From NCBI RefSeq assembly GCF_009498455.1, contig NZ_CP045644.1, positions 1,705,001 through 1,769,000 of the forward strand: a stretch of DNA of 64,000 nucleotides. The letters are read 5' to 3'. Position 1 is the stretch's first letter. Each line of letters starts with the position of its first letter. Source of the stretch: Variovorax paradoxus. Lineage in GTDB: Bacteria > Pseudomonadota > Gammaproteobacteria > Burkholderiales > Burkholderiaceae_C. Of this stretch, positions 8,111 to 18,084 are shown piece after piece. The notes under the pieces were generated by a model. It saw only the letters and a program-made list of their open reading frames with translations. It was not told the origin of the DNA and did not search any database. Both the position numbers and the translations under genes were made by a program.

Positions 8111-9847
8111 ATGATTCGGGCGATGAATCGCTTTGACGCGTCCCTGTCGGCGCCTCCTTCGTCCGCATCTTCACGGGCTGCGCGGCTGGTCTGTGCCGGC
8201 CTCGTGGCTTGGCCCTTTCTTTCCCCGTTGGTGAGTGGCCCCTCGATCAATGTCTGGCAGCAACTGATGTCATGGGGCTGCGTTGCCGGGCTACTCGCGA
8301 TGGCGCCGTCCGCCTTTCCCTCGAGGGGACTGAGCGCGGGGCCGGCGGTGATGGGGGTTTTCGTCGTGCTCTCCGCCGCATTGGGTCGCGGAGCCACGCT
8401 CTTGGTGCCGACCTTGGGCGTATTCGCGGGGATCGCAATGGCCGCTTGCCTCGGTGCAGGAGCGGCGCAGCACCGCGGTCCTCTACTTCGTGCATTGGCC
8501 ATCGGCCTGCTCGCTGCAGGTTTGCTCAGCGCCCTTCTGGGCCTCCTCCAGTACTACGGTCTCGCGGAATTTTTGGGTCCGCTGACCTCTTCACCCACGT
8601 CCGGCCGTGGTTGGGGCAACCTGCGCCAGCGCAACCAGTTCGCGACCCTGATCAGTCTGGCTCTTGTCGCCGCGCTGTGGTGGCACGCGATGTCGGGTTC
8701 TCGACGGACCCACGGGTGGTTCGTCCCCGCAGCCGTGCTCCTGGTTGCAGCCCTGGTTGCCTCGGGATCGCGCACCGGTTTCCTGCAGTTGCTGCTGATC
8801 GCCGTCGGTGCTGCAGCTATGGCCTGGCGGGAGCGCCGAATGACGACGCAGGCTGCGGGGGACTTTCGCCTGCCAGCCCCCGCACTGCTGCTCGCCGCCA
8901 TTCCACTGTACGCCGCCCTGCACTGGCTGATGCCGTACCTGGCCAGTGGCGGCGATGTCGGCCATGCAGCAACCGCCGGCACAGGCATGCTCCACCGCCT
9001 GCAACCCTCCGTAGTCACCACCGACAGCCGCGTCGTCCTCTGGCAGAACGTCCTGACCCTCATCGCCCAGCGCCCCCTCACCGGCTGGGGCTGGGGCGAA
9101 CTCAGCTTCGCCCACTTCGCCACGCTGTACAGCGGCCCGCGTTTCCCCGTCATCCTCGACAACGCCCACAACCTCCCGCTGCACCTTGCAGTCGAACTGG
9201 GTATTCCGGCCGCAGTGCTGATCTGCGGCGGTTTCTTCTGGATGGTGGCGGCGGCGAAGCCGTGGCAAGAGCGCGACCCGTTGCGGCTGATGGCGTGGGG
9301 CCTGCTCGGCGTCATCCTGTTGCACAGCCTGCTCGAGTACCCGCTCTGGTACGGCCCGTTCCAGCTGGTGTTCGGCCTGTGCCTCGGCATCCTGTGGCCC
9401 GCATCGCCCCAGCGCCCGAAAGCGAACAGCAGCAGAAAACTCGCCGCCTTCGCCGCCGCAGCCTGGATCGCCCTCATCGGCTACGCCGCCTGGGACTACA
9501 CCCGCATCAGCCAGATCTACCTGCCGCGCGAGGCGCGCCTGCCGGCCTACCGCGACGACACGCTCGCCAAGCTCCAGGGCTCGTGGCTGTTCTCACGCCA
9601 AGTGGATTTCGCCGAACTGACGCTCACCGCCGTCACACCGGCGAATGCCGCGCACATGCACGAACTGGCCGGGCGCGTGCTGCACTTTTCGCCCGAGCCG
9701 CGCGTCATCATGAAGTTGATCGAAAGCGCCGAACTGCTGGGGCGCGATGCCGAAGCGCAGGCGCTGGCCGCGCGCTTCCGGGTGGCGTTCCCGGCCGCTT
9801 TCGCCCGCTGGCTGGACAACCGCCCGGACGACGCGCCCGAGCTGTAG
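8111..9847 (+). CDS. pglL: PglL-family O-oligosaccharyltransferase / Wzy-ligase protein
   Basis: A 578-residue integral membrane protein of the PglL/PilO and WaaL-Wzy ligase superfamily, which transfers lipid-linked glycans to pilin Ser/Thr or to other acceptors in the periplasm. About ten hydrophobic segments are visible. The family motif GWGNLRQRNQFATLISLA (about residues 170-190) and the periplasmic-loop motif DNAHNLPLHLAVELG (about residue 350), containing the ligase His, are both present. The C-terminal soluble domain matches the Wzy_C_2-type extension. Its position divergent from pilE favours pilin glycosylation. Start choice lies between 8111 and 8123; neither has a strong ribosome site. 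GC rises along the gene. Confidence 0.85.
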   Translation: MIRAMNRFDASLSAPPSSASSRAARLVCAGLVAWPFLSPLVSGPSINVWQQLMSWGCVAGLLAMAPSAFPSRGLSAGPAVMGVFVVLSAALGRGATLLVPTLGVFAGIAMAACLGAGAAQHRGPLLRALAIGLLAAGLLSALLGLLQYYGLAEFLGPLTSSPTSGRGWGNLRQRNQFATLISLALVAALWWHAMSGSRRTHGWFVPAAVLLVAALVASGSRTGFLQLLLIAVGAAAMAWRERRMTTQAAGDFRLPAPALLLAAIPLYAALHWLMPYLASGGDVGHAATAGTGMLHRLQPSVVTTDSRVVLWQNVLTLIAQRPLTGWGWGELSFAHFATLYSGPRFPVILDNAHNLPLHLAVELGIPAAVLICGGFFWMVAAAKPWQERDPLRLMAWGLLGVILLHSLLEYPLWYGPFQLVFGLCLGILWPASPQRPKANSSRKLAAFAAAAWIALIGYAAWDYTRISQIYLPREARLPAYRDDTLAKLQGSWLFSRQVDFAELTLTAVTPANAAHMHELAGRVLHFSPEPRVIMKLIESAELLGRDAEAQALAARFRVAFPAAFARWLDNRPDDAPEL

Positions 9848-9857
9848 CCACGCGGGC

Positions 9858-10346
9858 TCAGCCCGTCGTCGCGACGTAGCTTCCCGACTTCCCGCCGTGC
9901 TTCTCCAGCACATGCACATCCGTGATCCGCATCCCGCGGTCGACGGCCTTGCACATGTCGTAGATGGTGAGCAGCGCGACCTGCACGGCGGTCAGGGCTT
10001 CCATTTCCACGCCGGTCGGGCCGACGGTCTCGACGGTCGCGGTGCAGGCCACCTGCGGCGCCTGGCCGCCCTCGGCGAGCGCGAAGGCCACGGCCACGCG
10101 GGTCAGCGCGAGCGGGTGGCACAGCGGGATGAGGTCGCTGGTCTTCTTGGCGGCCTGGATGCCGGCGATGCGCGCGATGCCCAGCACGTCGCCCTTCTTG
10201 GCGGTGCCCGATTCGATCAGCGCGAGCGTCGCGGGCTGCATCTCGATGCGGCCGGTGGCCACGGCCACGCGGTGGGTGGCGGGCTTGGCCGCCACGTCGA
10301 CCATGTGGGCCTGGCCTTGGGCGTCGAAGTGGGTGAGGGTGCTCAT
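9858..10346 (-). CDS. moaC: Cyclic pyranopterin monophosphate synthase MoaC
   Basis: MoaC (162 residues) converts the MoaA product 3',8-cyclo-7,8-dihydro-GTP to cyclic pyranopterin monophosphate in molybdenum cofactor synthesis. The family signatures [15 protein letters not shown] at the start, [13 protein letters not shown] mid-protein and [11 protein letters not shown] near the end are all intact. Its length is standard. It converges with pglL (10 bases apart) and is divergent from the M48 protease gene; no other mo genes are in the window. Confidence 0.96.
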   Translation of the reverse strand: MSTLTHFDAQGQAHMVDVAAKPATHRVAVATGRIEMQPATLALIESGTAKKGDVLGIARIAGIQAAKKTSDLIPLCHPLALTRVAVAFALAEGGQAPQVACTATVETVGPTGVEMEALTAVQVALLTIYDMCKAVDRGMRITDVHVLEKHGGKSGSYVATTG

Positions 10347-10400
10347 CGGTGAACGTTCGTTTTGAAGGTGCATCATACGAGCCCGAGCCACAGACGAGGA

Positions 10401-11972
10401 ATGCCGCGCTTGACTCCTTCTTCCCCCAAGAAAACCCGCCCGACGCCCTTCCGGCATGCGGTGTGTGCTACCTTTTTGATAGCTTCCCAGGTGCTGCTGC
10501 CGGCCCCCGCGCTGGCGCAGGTGCAGCAGATCCTGCCGGGCCTCGGCGACGGTGGCGAGATGACGGCGAGTGCCGAGCGCCGTCTTGGCGACCAGATCGT
10601 GCGAGAGCTGTACCGCGACACCGACTACATCGACGACCCGGTGATCGCCGCCTACGTGCAGGACATCTGGCAGCGCTTGCTGGAGGCCGCACGCGCGCGC
10701 GGCGAGCTCACGCCCGAACTCGACGAGCGCTTCGCCTGGACGATCCTGCTGGGGCGCGACCGCAACATCAACGCCTTCGCGCTGCCGGGCGGCTACCTCG
10801 GGCTGAACCTGGGGCTGCTGGCCGCGGTCGGCAGCCGCGACGAGCTGGCGACGGTGCTCGGGCACGAGCTGTCGCACGTCACGCAGCGCCACATCTCGCG
10901 CATCATGAGCAAGCAGGGCAAGCAGATGCCCTTGATGATCGCGGGCCTGATCCTCGGGATGATCGCGGCCAGCAAGAGCCGCAACTCCGACGCCGGCCAG
11001 GCGGTGATCATGGGCAGCCAGGCGCTGTTCATGCAGAACCAGCTGAGTTTTTCGCGCGACATGGAGCGCGAGGCCGACCGCATCGGCTTCGGCGTGATGA
11101 CGCAGGCGGGCTTTGCGCCGCAGGGCGCCGCGGCGATGTTCGAGAAGCTGCAGTACGCCTCGCGCCTGAACGACAACGGCTCGTACCCCTACCTGCGCAG
11201 CCATCCGCTGACGACCGAGCGCATCTCGGACATGCAGGGCCGCTTTCAGTTCCGCGCCGATGCCGCACCGTCGGTGGTGCCGCTGGCAATGGACCACGCC
11301 ATGGTCGCCTCGCGCGCCCGCGTGCTGACGCGCCCGGGCGTCGACGTGCTGCGGCTGTGGGTCAACGCGGCGTCGAGCGGCGAGTTCGCGGGCAGTTCAC
11401 CGGCCCAGCAGGCGGGCACGCTCTACGCGGCGGCGATGGGGGCCAAGGAGCTGCGCGATTTCAAGGCGGCGCGTGCGCTGGCCGAACGGCTCGTGACCCG
11501 AACGGCCGACGACGCGGCCGCGGCCAAGCAGGCGCGCTGGCTGCAGGCCGAGATCGAACTCGCGGCCGGCGGCGCGCCTCGCGCTGCGGCGTTGCTCGAC
11601 GCCAAGTCGAAGGAGCGGCCCGAGATGATCCTCGCGGCCGAAGCCGCGATCGCCCAGCGCCAGCCCGCGCCGATGGTGCCCGTGCTGCGCGATTGGGTGG
11701 CCGTCCATCCGCGCGACGCCACGGTCTGGCGCACGCTGGCCAACCTGTACGGTGCGCAGAACGACACGCTGCGCGCGGTCCGTGCCGACGCCGAGGCCAA
11801 CGTGGCGATCCTCGACTATCCGGCGGCGCGCGACCGCTTCAAGGCGGCGCAAGAACTGATCCGCAAGTCGGGCGGGCCCATCGACCACTACGAGGCGTCG
11901 ATCGTCGACACGCGCGCGCGCGCCGTCGACGTGCTGGTCAAGCAGCAGGCCGAGGAGCCGCCGCTGAAGTGA
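10401..11972 (+). CDS. Periplasmic M48 metalloprotease, BepA-like
   Basis: A 523-residue exported zinc protease with C-terminal TPR-like helices, resembling BepA/YfgC, which helps assembly or removal of outer-membrane proteins such as LptD. The ATG at 10401 gives a signal peptide ending LLPAPALAQ near residue 40. The metal site is HELSH (HEXXH, residues 155-159) and the downstream zinc ligand Glu lies in [10 protein letters not shown]. The helical repeat part covers roughly residues 330-520. An upstream in-frame TTG at 10362 would lengthen the leader unnaturally. Confidence 0.88.
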   Translation: MPRLTPSSPKKTRPTPFRHAVCATFLIASQVLLPAPALAQVQQILPGLGDGGEMTASAERRLGDQIVRELYRDTDYIDDPVIAAYVQDIWQRLLEAARARGELTPELDERFAWTILLGRDRNINAFALPGGYLGLNLGLLAAVGSRDELATVLGHELSHVTQRHISRIMSKQGKQMPLMIAGLILGMIAASKSRNSDAGQAVIMGSQALFMQNQLSFSRDMEREADRIGFGVMTQAGFAPQGAAAMFEKLQYASRLNDNGSYPYLRSHPLTTERISDMQGRFQFRADAAPSVVPLAMDHAMVASRARVLTRPGVDVLRLWVNAASSGEFAGSSPAQQAGTLYAAAMGAKELRDFKAARALAERLVTRTADDAAAAKQARWLQAEIELAAGGAPRAAALLDAKSKERPEMILAAEAAIAQRQPAPMVPVLRDWVAVHPRDATVWRTLANLYGAQNDTLRAVRADAEANVAILDYPAARDRFKAAQELIRKSGGPIDHYEASIVDTRARAVDVLVKQQAEEPPLK

Positions 11973-12005
11973 TGATGAAGGGGAAGAGGGCGGTGCCGCC
12001 GGCGC

Positions 12006-12362
12006 TCAGCGCCGTGACGACAGCAGCCCGCCCAGCGCGCTCTCGATGAGCAGCCCGAGCAGCGAGTAGATCAGCGAGCCCACCAGCGCCGCAAAGAAGC
12101 CGCTCACGTGGAAGCCGCCGAGCAGGCCCGAGGCGGCCCAGAACAGCAGGGCGTTGATCACGAACAGGAACAGCCCGAGCGTGACGATGGTGACCGGCAG
12201 CGTGAGGATCACCAGCACCGGCCGCACGACCATGTTGAGCAGGCCGATCACGGCCGCCGCGAGCAGCGCCGAACCGAAGCTCTGGACCTGGACGCCGCTG
12301 TAGAGGTAGGCGACCGCGAGCAGCGCGACGGCGCTGAGCAGCCATTTGAGGAGGATGCGCAT
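12006..12362 (-). CDS. Phage holin family IV-type small membrane protein
   Basis: A 118-residue protein that is almost entirely four hydrophobic helices. It matches the 4TM superfamily IV phage holin / YvlD pattern (VIGLLNMVVRPVLVILTLPVTIVTLGLFLFVINA). Despite the family name these are chromosomal inner-membrane proteins with no demonstrated lysis role. It converges with the M48 gene and lies just downstream of a strong terminator, so it probably has its own transcript. Confidence 0.82.
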   Translation of the reverse strand: MRILLKWLLSAVALLAVAYLYSGVQVQSFGSALLAAAVIGLLNMVVRPVLVILTLPVTIVTLGLFLFVINALLFWAASGLLGGFHVSGFFAALVGSLIYSLLGLLIESALGGLLSSRR

Positions 12363-12391
12363 GCGCCGCAGGATACCCCACGGGCCCGCAC

Positions 12392-12432
12392 AAAAAAAAC
12401 ACGCCCCGCTGCGTTGCCGCAGCGGGGCGTGT
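12392..12432 (-). terminator. Rho-independent terminator of the 154-residue protein gene
   Basis: The reverse strand forms a 13-base stem (ACGCCCCGCTGCG pairing with its complement, 4-base loop) followed at once by eight T residues. It lies about 30 bases after the stop of the upstream minus-strand gene. Confidence 0.9.
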
Positions 12433-12463
12433 GTCGGTTCGACGGGCGTATGGCCCGGGGCTC

Positions 12464-12928
12464 TTACTCGGCCAGCTCGTTCGCCAGCACCAGCAGTGCG
12501 CCCATGCCCATCACGGCGCCGGGAAAGGCCCAGCCCGATTGCTTGGGCGGGGTCTGGTCGGGTGTGACCGGCTCCAGGTCGACGCCGATCTTCGGGCGGC
12601 GCGCATCGACCACGTGGGTGGCCGCGTGCTCGCGCTTGAGCTGCTGTGTCAGGTCGGTCAGCGGGCCCTTGGCCAGCACCGCCGTCACCTGGCCGCCGTT
12701 GCGTTCGAGCAGCGGCAGCATCTGCGCCTGCACCTTGCTGAACCACTTGGCGCGCCAGTTCTCGCGCGCGCTGTGGCTCACCCACTTGCTGATCCGGTGT
12801 GTCATGCGCGGTGCGCAGGCCACGAGCACCCAATGGCGCGCCACGACGTTGTCCGCATCCGGCGCCAGTTCTGCGAACTGCTCGCTGGCATAGACGGCGT
12901 CGTCGACGTAAAGAATGATCTTTTCCAT
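12464..12928 (-). CDS. Conserved hypothetical protein with C-terminal membrane segment
   Basis: A 154-residue protein beginning MEKIILYVDDAVYASEQFAEL, with AGGAG well placed before the ATG. The first half is a soluble alpha/beta sequence with a basic stretch (HRISKWVSHSARENWRAKWF). The C-terminal 25 residues (GWAFPGAVMGMGALLVLANELAE) form a weak hydrophobic segment. I do not recognise a characterised family; the N-terminus recalls Rossmann-like or universal-stress folds only loosely. It has its own terminator. Confidence 0.75.
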   Translation of the reverse strand: MEKIILYVDDAVYASEQFAELAPDADNVVARHWVLVACAPRMTHRISKWVSHSARENWRAKWFSKVQAQMLPLLERNGGQVTAVLAKGPLTDLTQQLKREHAATHVVDARRPKIGVDLEPVTPDQTPPKQSGWAFPGAVMGMGALLVLANELAE

Positions 12929-13014
12929 GGGTGCTCTCCTTTGATAGTTAGAGTGACAGAGACCGGATTGATGCAAGAAGTTTCAGTGCGGGGCGTTTAT
13001 CGACCGATGAACGC

Positions 13015-13749
13015 TCAGTGGGCCGGGGTGGCGGGGGCCGGCTTGCGCGAGGCCACCCACTTGCCGATCGCCAGCACCAGCAGCGCACCGAAGACGCCGG
13101 CGGCGTACTTGATGGTGTCGGTCTGCGGCACCTTCGGCACCCAGGTCCAGTTGGTCGGGTTCGCCAGTGCCGGGTCGGACACGGCCATCGTGCCGGCGAT
13201 CCAGCCCAGCAGCATGCCGCCCAGCGTGATGATCATCGGGAAGCGGTCCATCAGCTTGATGACCAGCTGGCTGCCCCAGACGATGATCGGGATGCTCACG
13301 AGCAGACCGAAGATCACCAGCGGCATCTGGTGGCCTTCGCCCGCGCCTTGTGCGGCACCGGCGATGGCGATCACGTTGTCCACGCTCATCACCAGGTCGG
13401 CAATGATCACGGTCTTCACGGCACCCCAGAGCTTGTCGCTGCCGGTGATGTTGCCGTGCGCGTCGTCATGGTCGGGGGCCAGCAGTTTCACGCCGATCCA
13501 CAGCAGCAGGATCGCGCCCACCAGCTTCAGGAACGGAATCGCGAGCAGCGTGAGCGCGAAGAAGATCAGGATCACGCGCAGCACGATGGCGCCGGCGGTA
13601 CCCCACAGGATGCCCTGGGTGCGTTGCGCGGGCGGCAGCTTGCGGCATGCCAGCGCGATGACGACAGCGTTGTCGCCGCCCAGAAGAATGTCGATCATGA
13701 TGATCTGACCGACCGCGACCCAGAATTCCGGGGTCATGAACTGTTCCAT
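13015..13749 (-). CDS. TerC/YjbE-family integral membrane protein, probable Mn2+ exporter
   Basis: A 244-residue membrane protein of the TerC family with about seven helices. The family's acidic membrane motifs are present: IDILLGGDNAVVIALA near the start and ADLVMSVDNVIAIAG in the middle. YjbE/Alx-type members export or handle Mn2+ and often sit behind a yybP-ykoY riboswitch, which is what the leader shows here. I start it at MEQFMTPEFWVAVG; the open frame continues upstream only through the leader. A tellurite role is possible by name but not indicated by context. Confidence 0.92.
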   Translation of the reverse strand: MEQFMTPEFWVAVGQIIMIDILLGGDNAVVIALACRKLPPAQRTQGILWGTAGAIVLRVILIFFALTLLAIPFLKLVGAILLLWIGVKLLAPDHDDAHGNITGSDKLWGAVKTVIIADLVMSVDNVIAIAGAAQGAGEGHQMPLVIFGLLVSIPIIVWGSQLVIKLMDRFPMIITLGGMLLGWIAGTMAVSDPALANPTNWTWVPKVPQTDTIKYAAGVFGALLVLAIGKWVASRKPAPATPAH

Positions 13750-13897
13750 AGAGTCCTCATTGTCTTGGCAGCGCGCCCGCAGCTCCCTGGAGGGGACCAC
13801 GACGGGCAGCGGCATGCCGATGCGTTTCGATTCACCCTGCGCGGGTGCGGTCGAGAGCGGGGATGCGAAGGCCGGGTGACACCGGGGACTTGCGAAC

Positions 13898-14070
13898 GCT
13901 TCGACCAAACCTGCGCAGGTTCAAATCGAAGGTCTCGCTCGACGACAGCAGGCGCGCCGACGGGCGTCGGCGCGTGTGTCGCCCGCCAGGCCGGAAGTGT
14001 TGTGCTTCGTATTGACGACCTGACGATTCACGCTGCCCGGGGGCAGCGATCGGGAGCTACTCCCCTTCGT
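13898..14070 (-). ncRNA. yybP-ykoY family riboswitch (Mn2+-sensing) in the terC leader
   Basis: The reverse strand carries GGGGAGUAGC at 14065-14056, the conserved 5' element. A GUCGUCAAUACG segment follows, matching the conserved internal loop. The 3' part is GAGACCUUCG, a short hairpin (CCTGCGCAGG) and GGUCGAAGCG, as in proteobacterial members. It starts just downstream of a good promoter and ends about 150 bases before the terC-family start, leaving room for an expression platform (possibly the small CCGG-TGTCAC-CCGG hairpin). Assignment is by motif reading, not by a covariance model. Confidence 0.85.
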
Positions 14071-14077
14071 GGGCGGG

Positions 14078-14107
14078 ATTAGAGCATTGAAGACAGGGCC
14101 GAGGCAA
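14078..14107 (-). promoter_or_regulatory. Sigma-70-like promoter of the riboswitch-terC transcript
   Basis: On the minus strand TTGCCT and TCTAAT are separated by 18 bases. The predicted start (about 14070) is immediately before the riboswitch's conserved 5' GGGGAGUAGC. The rest of the gap to the divergent gene at 14257 shows only a TATGAT-like element (14225-14230) that could serve that gene. Confidence 0.6.
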
Positions 14108-14256
14108 CCAAAAGTTTTCTTCACATTTGAAAGCGATTCTTCTGCAGCCCGCATGCACTGGGCAAAGCACGCTCTACTTTTCGTAGCGTCCATGCCCCTA
14201 AAAAGGCGCGGGACATTGCGGGACTATGATCGCCGCTCGCTGTTTTTTCACTCTTC

Positions 14257-14733
14257 ATGGCCGCCATCCACATCACCGACATCGAGGCCGCCATCAACCA
14301 CTGGCGCGAGAAGTCTCCCTCGCCTGACGGCATCACGCTGGCGCCCGAACTGCGCGCGCTGGCCGAGGTCTACGCGCTCATGGTCTTCCACCACGAAGAC
14401 GAAGTCGACGAGGTCGGCTTTCCCGCCAAGGCCTGGGCTGCCTGGCTTGACTGGTACCACAGCACGCCCGACACGCCCTGCATCGCGATCTGCTCGACGA
14501 GCCAGGGCGACGACGAGTGCAAGGGCTGCGGGCGCAGCTTCGACGAGGTGCAGTACTGGCCGGCGATGACGCCGGTCGAGAAGCGTGTCACCTGGCGCCG
14601 CATCACCATGGAAGACTCGGCCTGGCGATTCAACCGCTACGCCGAGCGCGCGCGCGAAGCCGAGCCGGCGCAGCAGCCGGCCGAGGCTGAGCCCGAGTTC
14701 GATCCCGACAACGACAAAAACTGGGCGCCCTGA
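14257..14733 (+). CDS. DUF3717/DUF1289 domain protein
   Basis: A 158-residue protein with two recognisable parts. Residues about 1-65 (ITDIEAAINHWREKSPSPDG, then YALMVFHHEDEVD) match DUF3717. Residues about 72-115 (PCIAICSTSQGDDECKGCGR, then WPAMTPVEKRVTWRRI) match DUF1289, whose four Cys suggest a metal or Fe-S site. The acidic, Pro/Ala-rich tail is probably disordered. No biochemical role is established for this combination. It is 2 bases before the next gene, so the two are co-transcribed. Confidence 0.85.
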   Translation: MAAIHITDIEAAINHWREKSPSPDGITLAPELRALAEVYALMVFHHEDEVDEVGFPAKAWAAWLDWYHSTPDTPCIAICSTSQGDDECKGCGRSFDEVQYWPAMTPVEKRVTWRRITMEDSAWRFNRYAERAREAEPAQQPAEAEPEFDPDNDKNWAP

Positions 14734-14735
14734 CC

Positions 14736-15041
14736 ATGCGCCGCCTCGCGCAAGCGCCCAACCTCGCGATCGCGACCGTGTGGGCGCACGCCTTGCGCGA
14801 GGAGGGCGTGGCCGCCACCGTGCAGCGCGAATTCCTCGGCGCGGTCATGGGCCAGCTGCCGCCCGACCAGTGCCTGCCCGAGATCTGGATCGACGACGAA
14901 TCGCAGTACGAGCTCGCGAAGCGCTTGCTGCACGAACTGCAGAACCGCCCGCAGCGCAGCTGGCGGTGCGTGTGCGGCGAGCAGGTCGAAGGCGGTTTCG
15001 AGCAGTGCTGGCAGTGCGGCGAGATGATGCCGGCCGCCTAG
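14736..15041 (+). CDS. DUF2007-type protein with C-terminal zinc ribbon
   Basis: A 101-residue protein. The first 65 residues (VWAHALREEGVAATVQREFL, then LPEIWIDDESQYELAKRLL) match the DUF2007 'putative signal transducing protein' fold. The C-terminus has two CxC/CxxC pairs (CVCGEQ and CWQCGE), forming a rubredoxin-like zinc knuckle. Function unknown. It follows the DUF3717 gene directly and converges with yaeQ. Confidence 0.82.
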   Translation: MRRLAQAPNLAIATVWAHALREEGVAATVQREFLGAVMGQLPPDQCLPEIWIDDESQYELAKRLLHELQNRPQRSWRCVCGEQVEGGFEQCWQCGEMMPAA

Positions 15042-15051
15042 CTGCGCGGGT

Positions 15052-15611
15052 TCACTTCCAGCGCAGAAGCTCGACGTCGATGCTGTTCACGCCGTCGCCC
15101 AGCGTCAGCGTGCTTTCCTGGATCGTTGCCTGCAACTGCATACTGCGCTGCGCCAGCTTGGCGAGCGCCTGCGAGGCCTCGGTCGGCACGCGGTAGACCT
15201 TGAGGTTCTGCGGCCGCGTGAGCTTGTTCTCGATGCCGCGCCACCAGATTTCGGCCGCGTGGTTGAAGCAGTAGACGATCACCTCGTCCGCCTTGCCGCA
15301 GGCCTTGATGACGGGCTTGTCTTCCGGCTGGCCGACCTCGATCCAGATCTTGGTCTGGCCCGTGAAGTCGCGCAGCCACACGTCGGGCTCCTCGACGTTG
15401 GACAGCCCCGCGCCGAAGGCCAGCGTGCCGTCGCCGTTGCAGATGTCCTGCAGCTGGTGCGCGTTGAGCGCCAGCGCCACCAGCCGGATCATCATCCGCT
15501 CGTCGGTCTCGCTGGGGTGGCGCGCCAGGGTCAGCGCATGGTCGGCGTAGTAGCCGTGGTCGATGTCGGCAACGGCGAGGGTGGCCTTGAAGATAGTGGA
15601 CTTGAGGGCCA

Positions 15612-15612
<1 letters not shown>
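15052..15612 (-). CDS. yaeQ: YaeQ family protein
   Basis: A 186-residue protein of the YaeQ family (MALKSTIFKATLAVADIDHGYY start; FGAGLSNVEEPDVW and IWIEVGQPE motifs). Known structures place YaeQ in a PD-(D/E)XK nuclease-like fold, but the cellular role is unsettled. Its ATG overlaps the purB stop (TGATG), so it is translationally coupled to purB. Confidence 0.92.
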
Positions 15613-17000
<1,388 letters not shown>

Positions 17001-17112
17001 TTAGGCGGCCCCCGGCGGGTCGCGCCGCGGGGGAATTGGGGCGGCGACTTTTTCCCTTCACCTAAAATGCCTGCGAACAAACGTTAACAAACGATATGGG
17101 GAGAGAGCCTTC

Positions 17113-17724
17113 ATGAAACTGATCGGATCCGCCGCCAGCCCTTATGTGCGCAAGGTGCGCGTGGTGCTGGCCGAAAAGCGGCTCGACTACCAGTTCGTGA
17201 TCGAAGACGTCTGGTCCGCCGACACCACGATCGCCCATTCGAACCCGCTGGGCAAGGTGCCGTGCCTGATCATGGAAGGCGGCGAGGCGATGTTCGACTC
17301 GCGCGTCATCGTCGAGTACATCGACACCCTGTCGCCCGTGGGCAAGCTCATTCCGCAGCAAAGTCGCGAACGCGCCGAGGTCAAGACCTGGGAAGCGCTG
17401 GCCGACGGCGTCATGGACGCCGGCGTGCTCTGGCGCCTCGAAGCCACCTGGACCGGCCGCGCCGACGGCGAGCGCAGCGCCGCCTGGATCGAGCGCCAGC
17501 GCGTCAAGGTCGAGGCCGGCGTGGCCGCCATGGCCAAGGGCCTGGGCGACAAGCCCTTCTGCAGCGGCATCCACCTGAGCCTGTCGGACATCGCGGTCGG
17601 CTGTGCGCTGGGCTGGCTGGGGCTGCGTTTTCCCGAGATCGACTGGCGCGGCGAACACGCCAACCTGGCCCGGCTGTACGACAAGCTCATGCTGCGGCCG
17701 AGCTTCATCGACACCCAGCCCTGA
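17113..17724 (+). CDS. Glutathione S-transferase family protein
   Basis: A 203-residue cytosolic GST. The N-terminal thioredoxin-fold domain contains SPYVRKVRVVLAEK (the active-site Ser region) and NPLGKVPCLIMEGGE with the cis-Pro. A GSH-binding D-S pair follows (MFDSRVIVEYID). The C-terminal all-helical domain covers about residues 85-200 and includes the LSLSDIAVG motif. Ribosome site GGGGAGAG precedes the ATG. It most resembles the YibF subgroup; the electrophilic substrate is unknown. Confidence 0.92.
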   Translation: MKLIGSAASPYVRKVRVVLAEKRLDYQFVIEDVWSADTTIAHSNPLGKVPCLIMEGGEAMFDSRVIVEYIDTLSPVGKLIPQQSRERAEVKTWEALADGVMDAGVLWRLEATWTGRADGERSAAWIERQRVKVEAGVAAMAKGLGDKPFCSGIHLSLSDIAVGCALGWLGLRFPEIDWRGEHANLARLYDKLMLRPSFIDTQP

Positions 17725-17730
17725 AACGAC

Positions 17731-17755
17731 AAAGCGCCCCTTGAGGCGCTTTTTT
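17731..17755 (+). terminator. Rho-independent terminator after the GST gene
   Basis: AAGCGCC, a 6-base loop and GGCGCTT form the stem, running into six T residues a few bases after the stop codon. Confidence 0.9.
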
Positions 17756-18084
17756 CATGGGCCGTTCGGGCCACCACGTGCCGGAAGGTCGGCGGGGCGC
17801 TGCGTCATCGCGGGCCCCGCTTGCGGCGGGAAGACAAAAATGCTGCGAGGCGCCCCGACACGAAGGAGGGAGGGAGGGAGGAGGAGAAGAATCGCCTCGG
17901 GATTTCAACCGGACGGCAGGCGCCCGGAAGACCTCGCAACATGAAAACATGTGGGCATTTGCCGCCCACGCTCAAGTATGAGCGCGGCTCCGGTGCCCGG
18001 TTCCCGGTCGAGTGGTAAACGTTTGTGACTCAAAGTTCACATTGCAGGGGCTGCGTCGCGTATCGCTGCAGCCCGGTGCATGCG
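17756..18084. other. Intergenic stretch with a GGGA repeat, no gene recognised
   Basis: No convincing gene lies between the GST terminator and the peroxidase stop. The only feature of note is a purine run at 17863-17888 with three GGGA units and flanking GGA units, which could form a G-quadruplex or slip during replication. A GGGCTGC / GCAGCCC inverted repeat near 18050-18075, without a T-tract, may end the peroxidase transcript. Confidence 0.5.

Noticed and set aside
12006..12362. Prophage remnant suggested by the 'phage holin' family
   Set aside because: The family is a common chromosomal 4-helix membrane protein and no other phage gene is near.
17863..17888. GGGA repeat as a CRISPR-like or tandem repeat locus
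   Set aside because: Units are four bases without spacers, so it is only a simple purine repeat; G-quadruplex potential is noted but unsupported.
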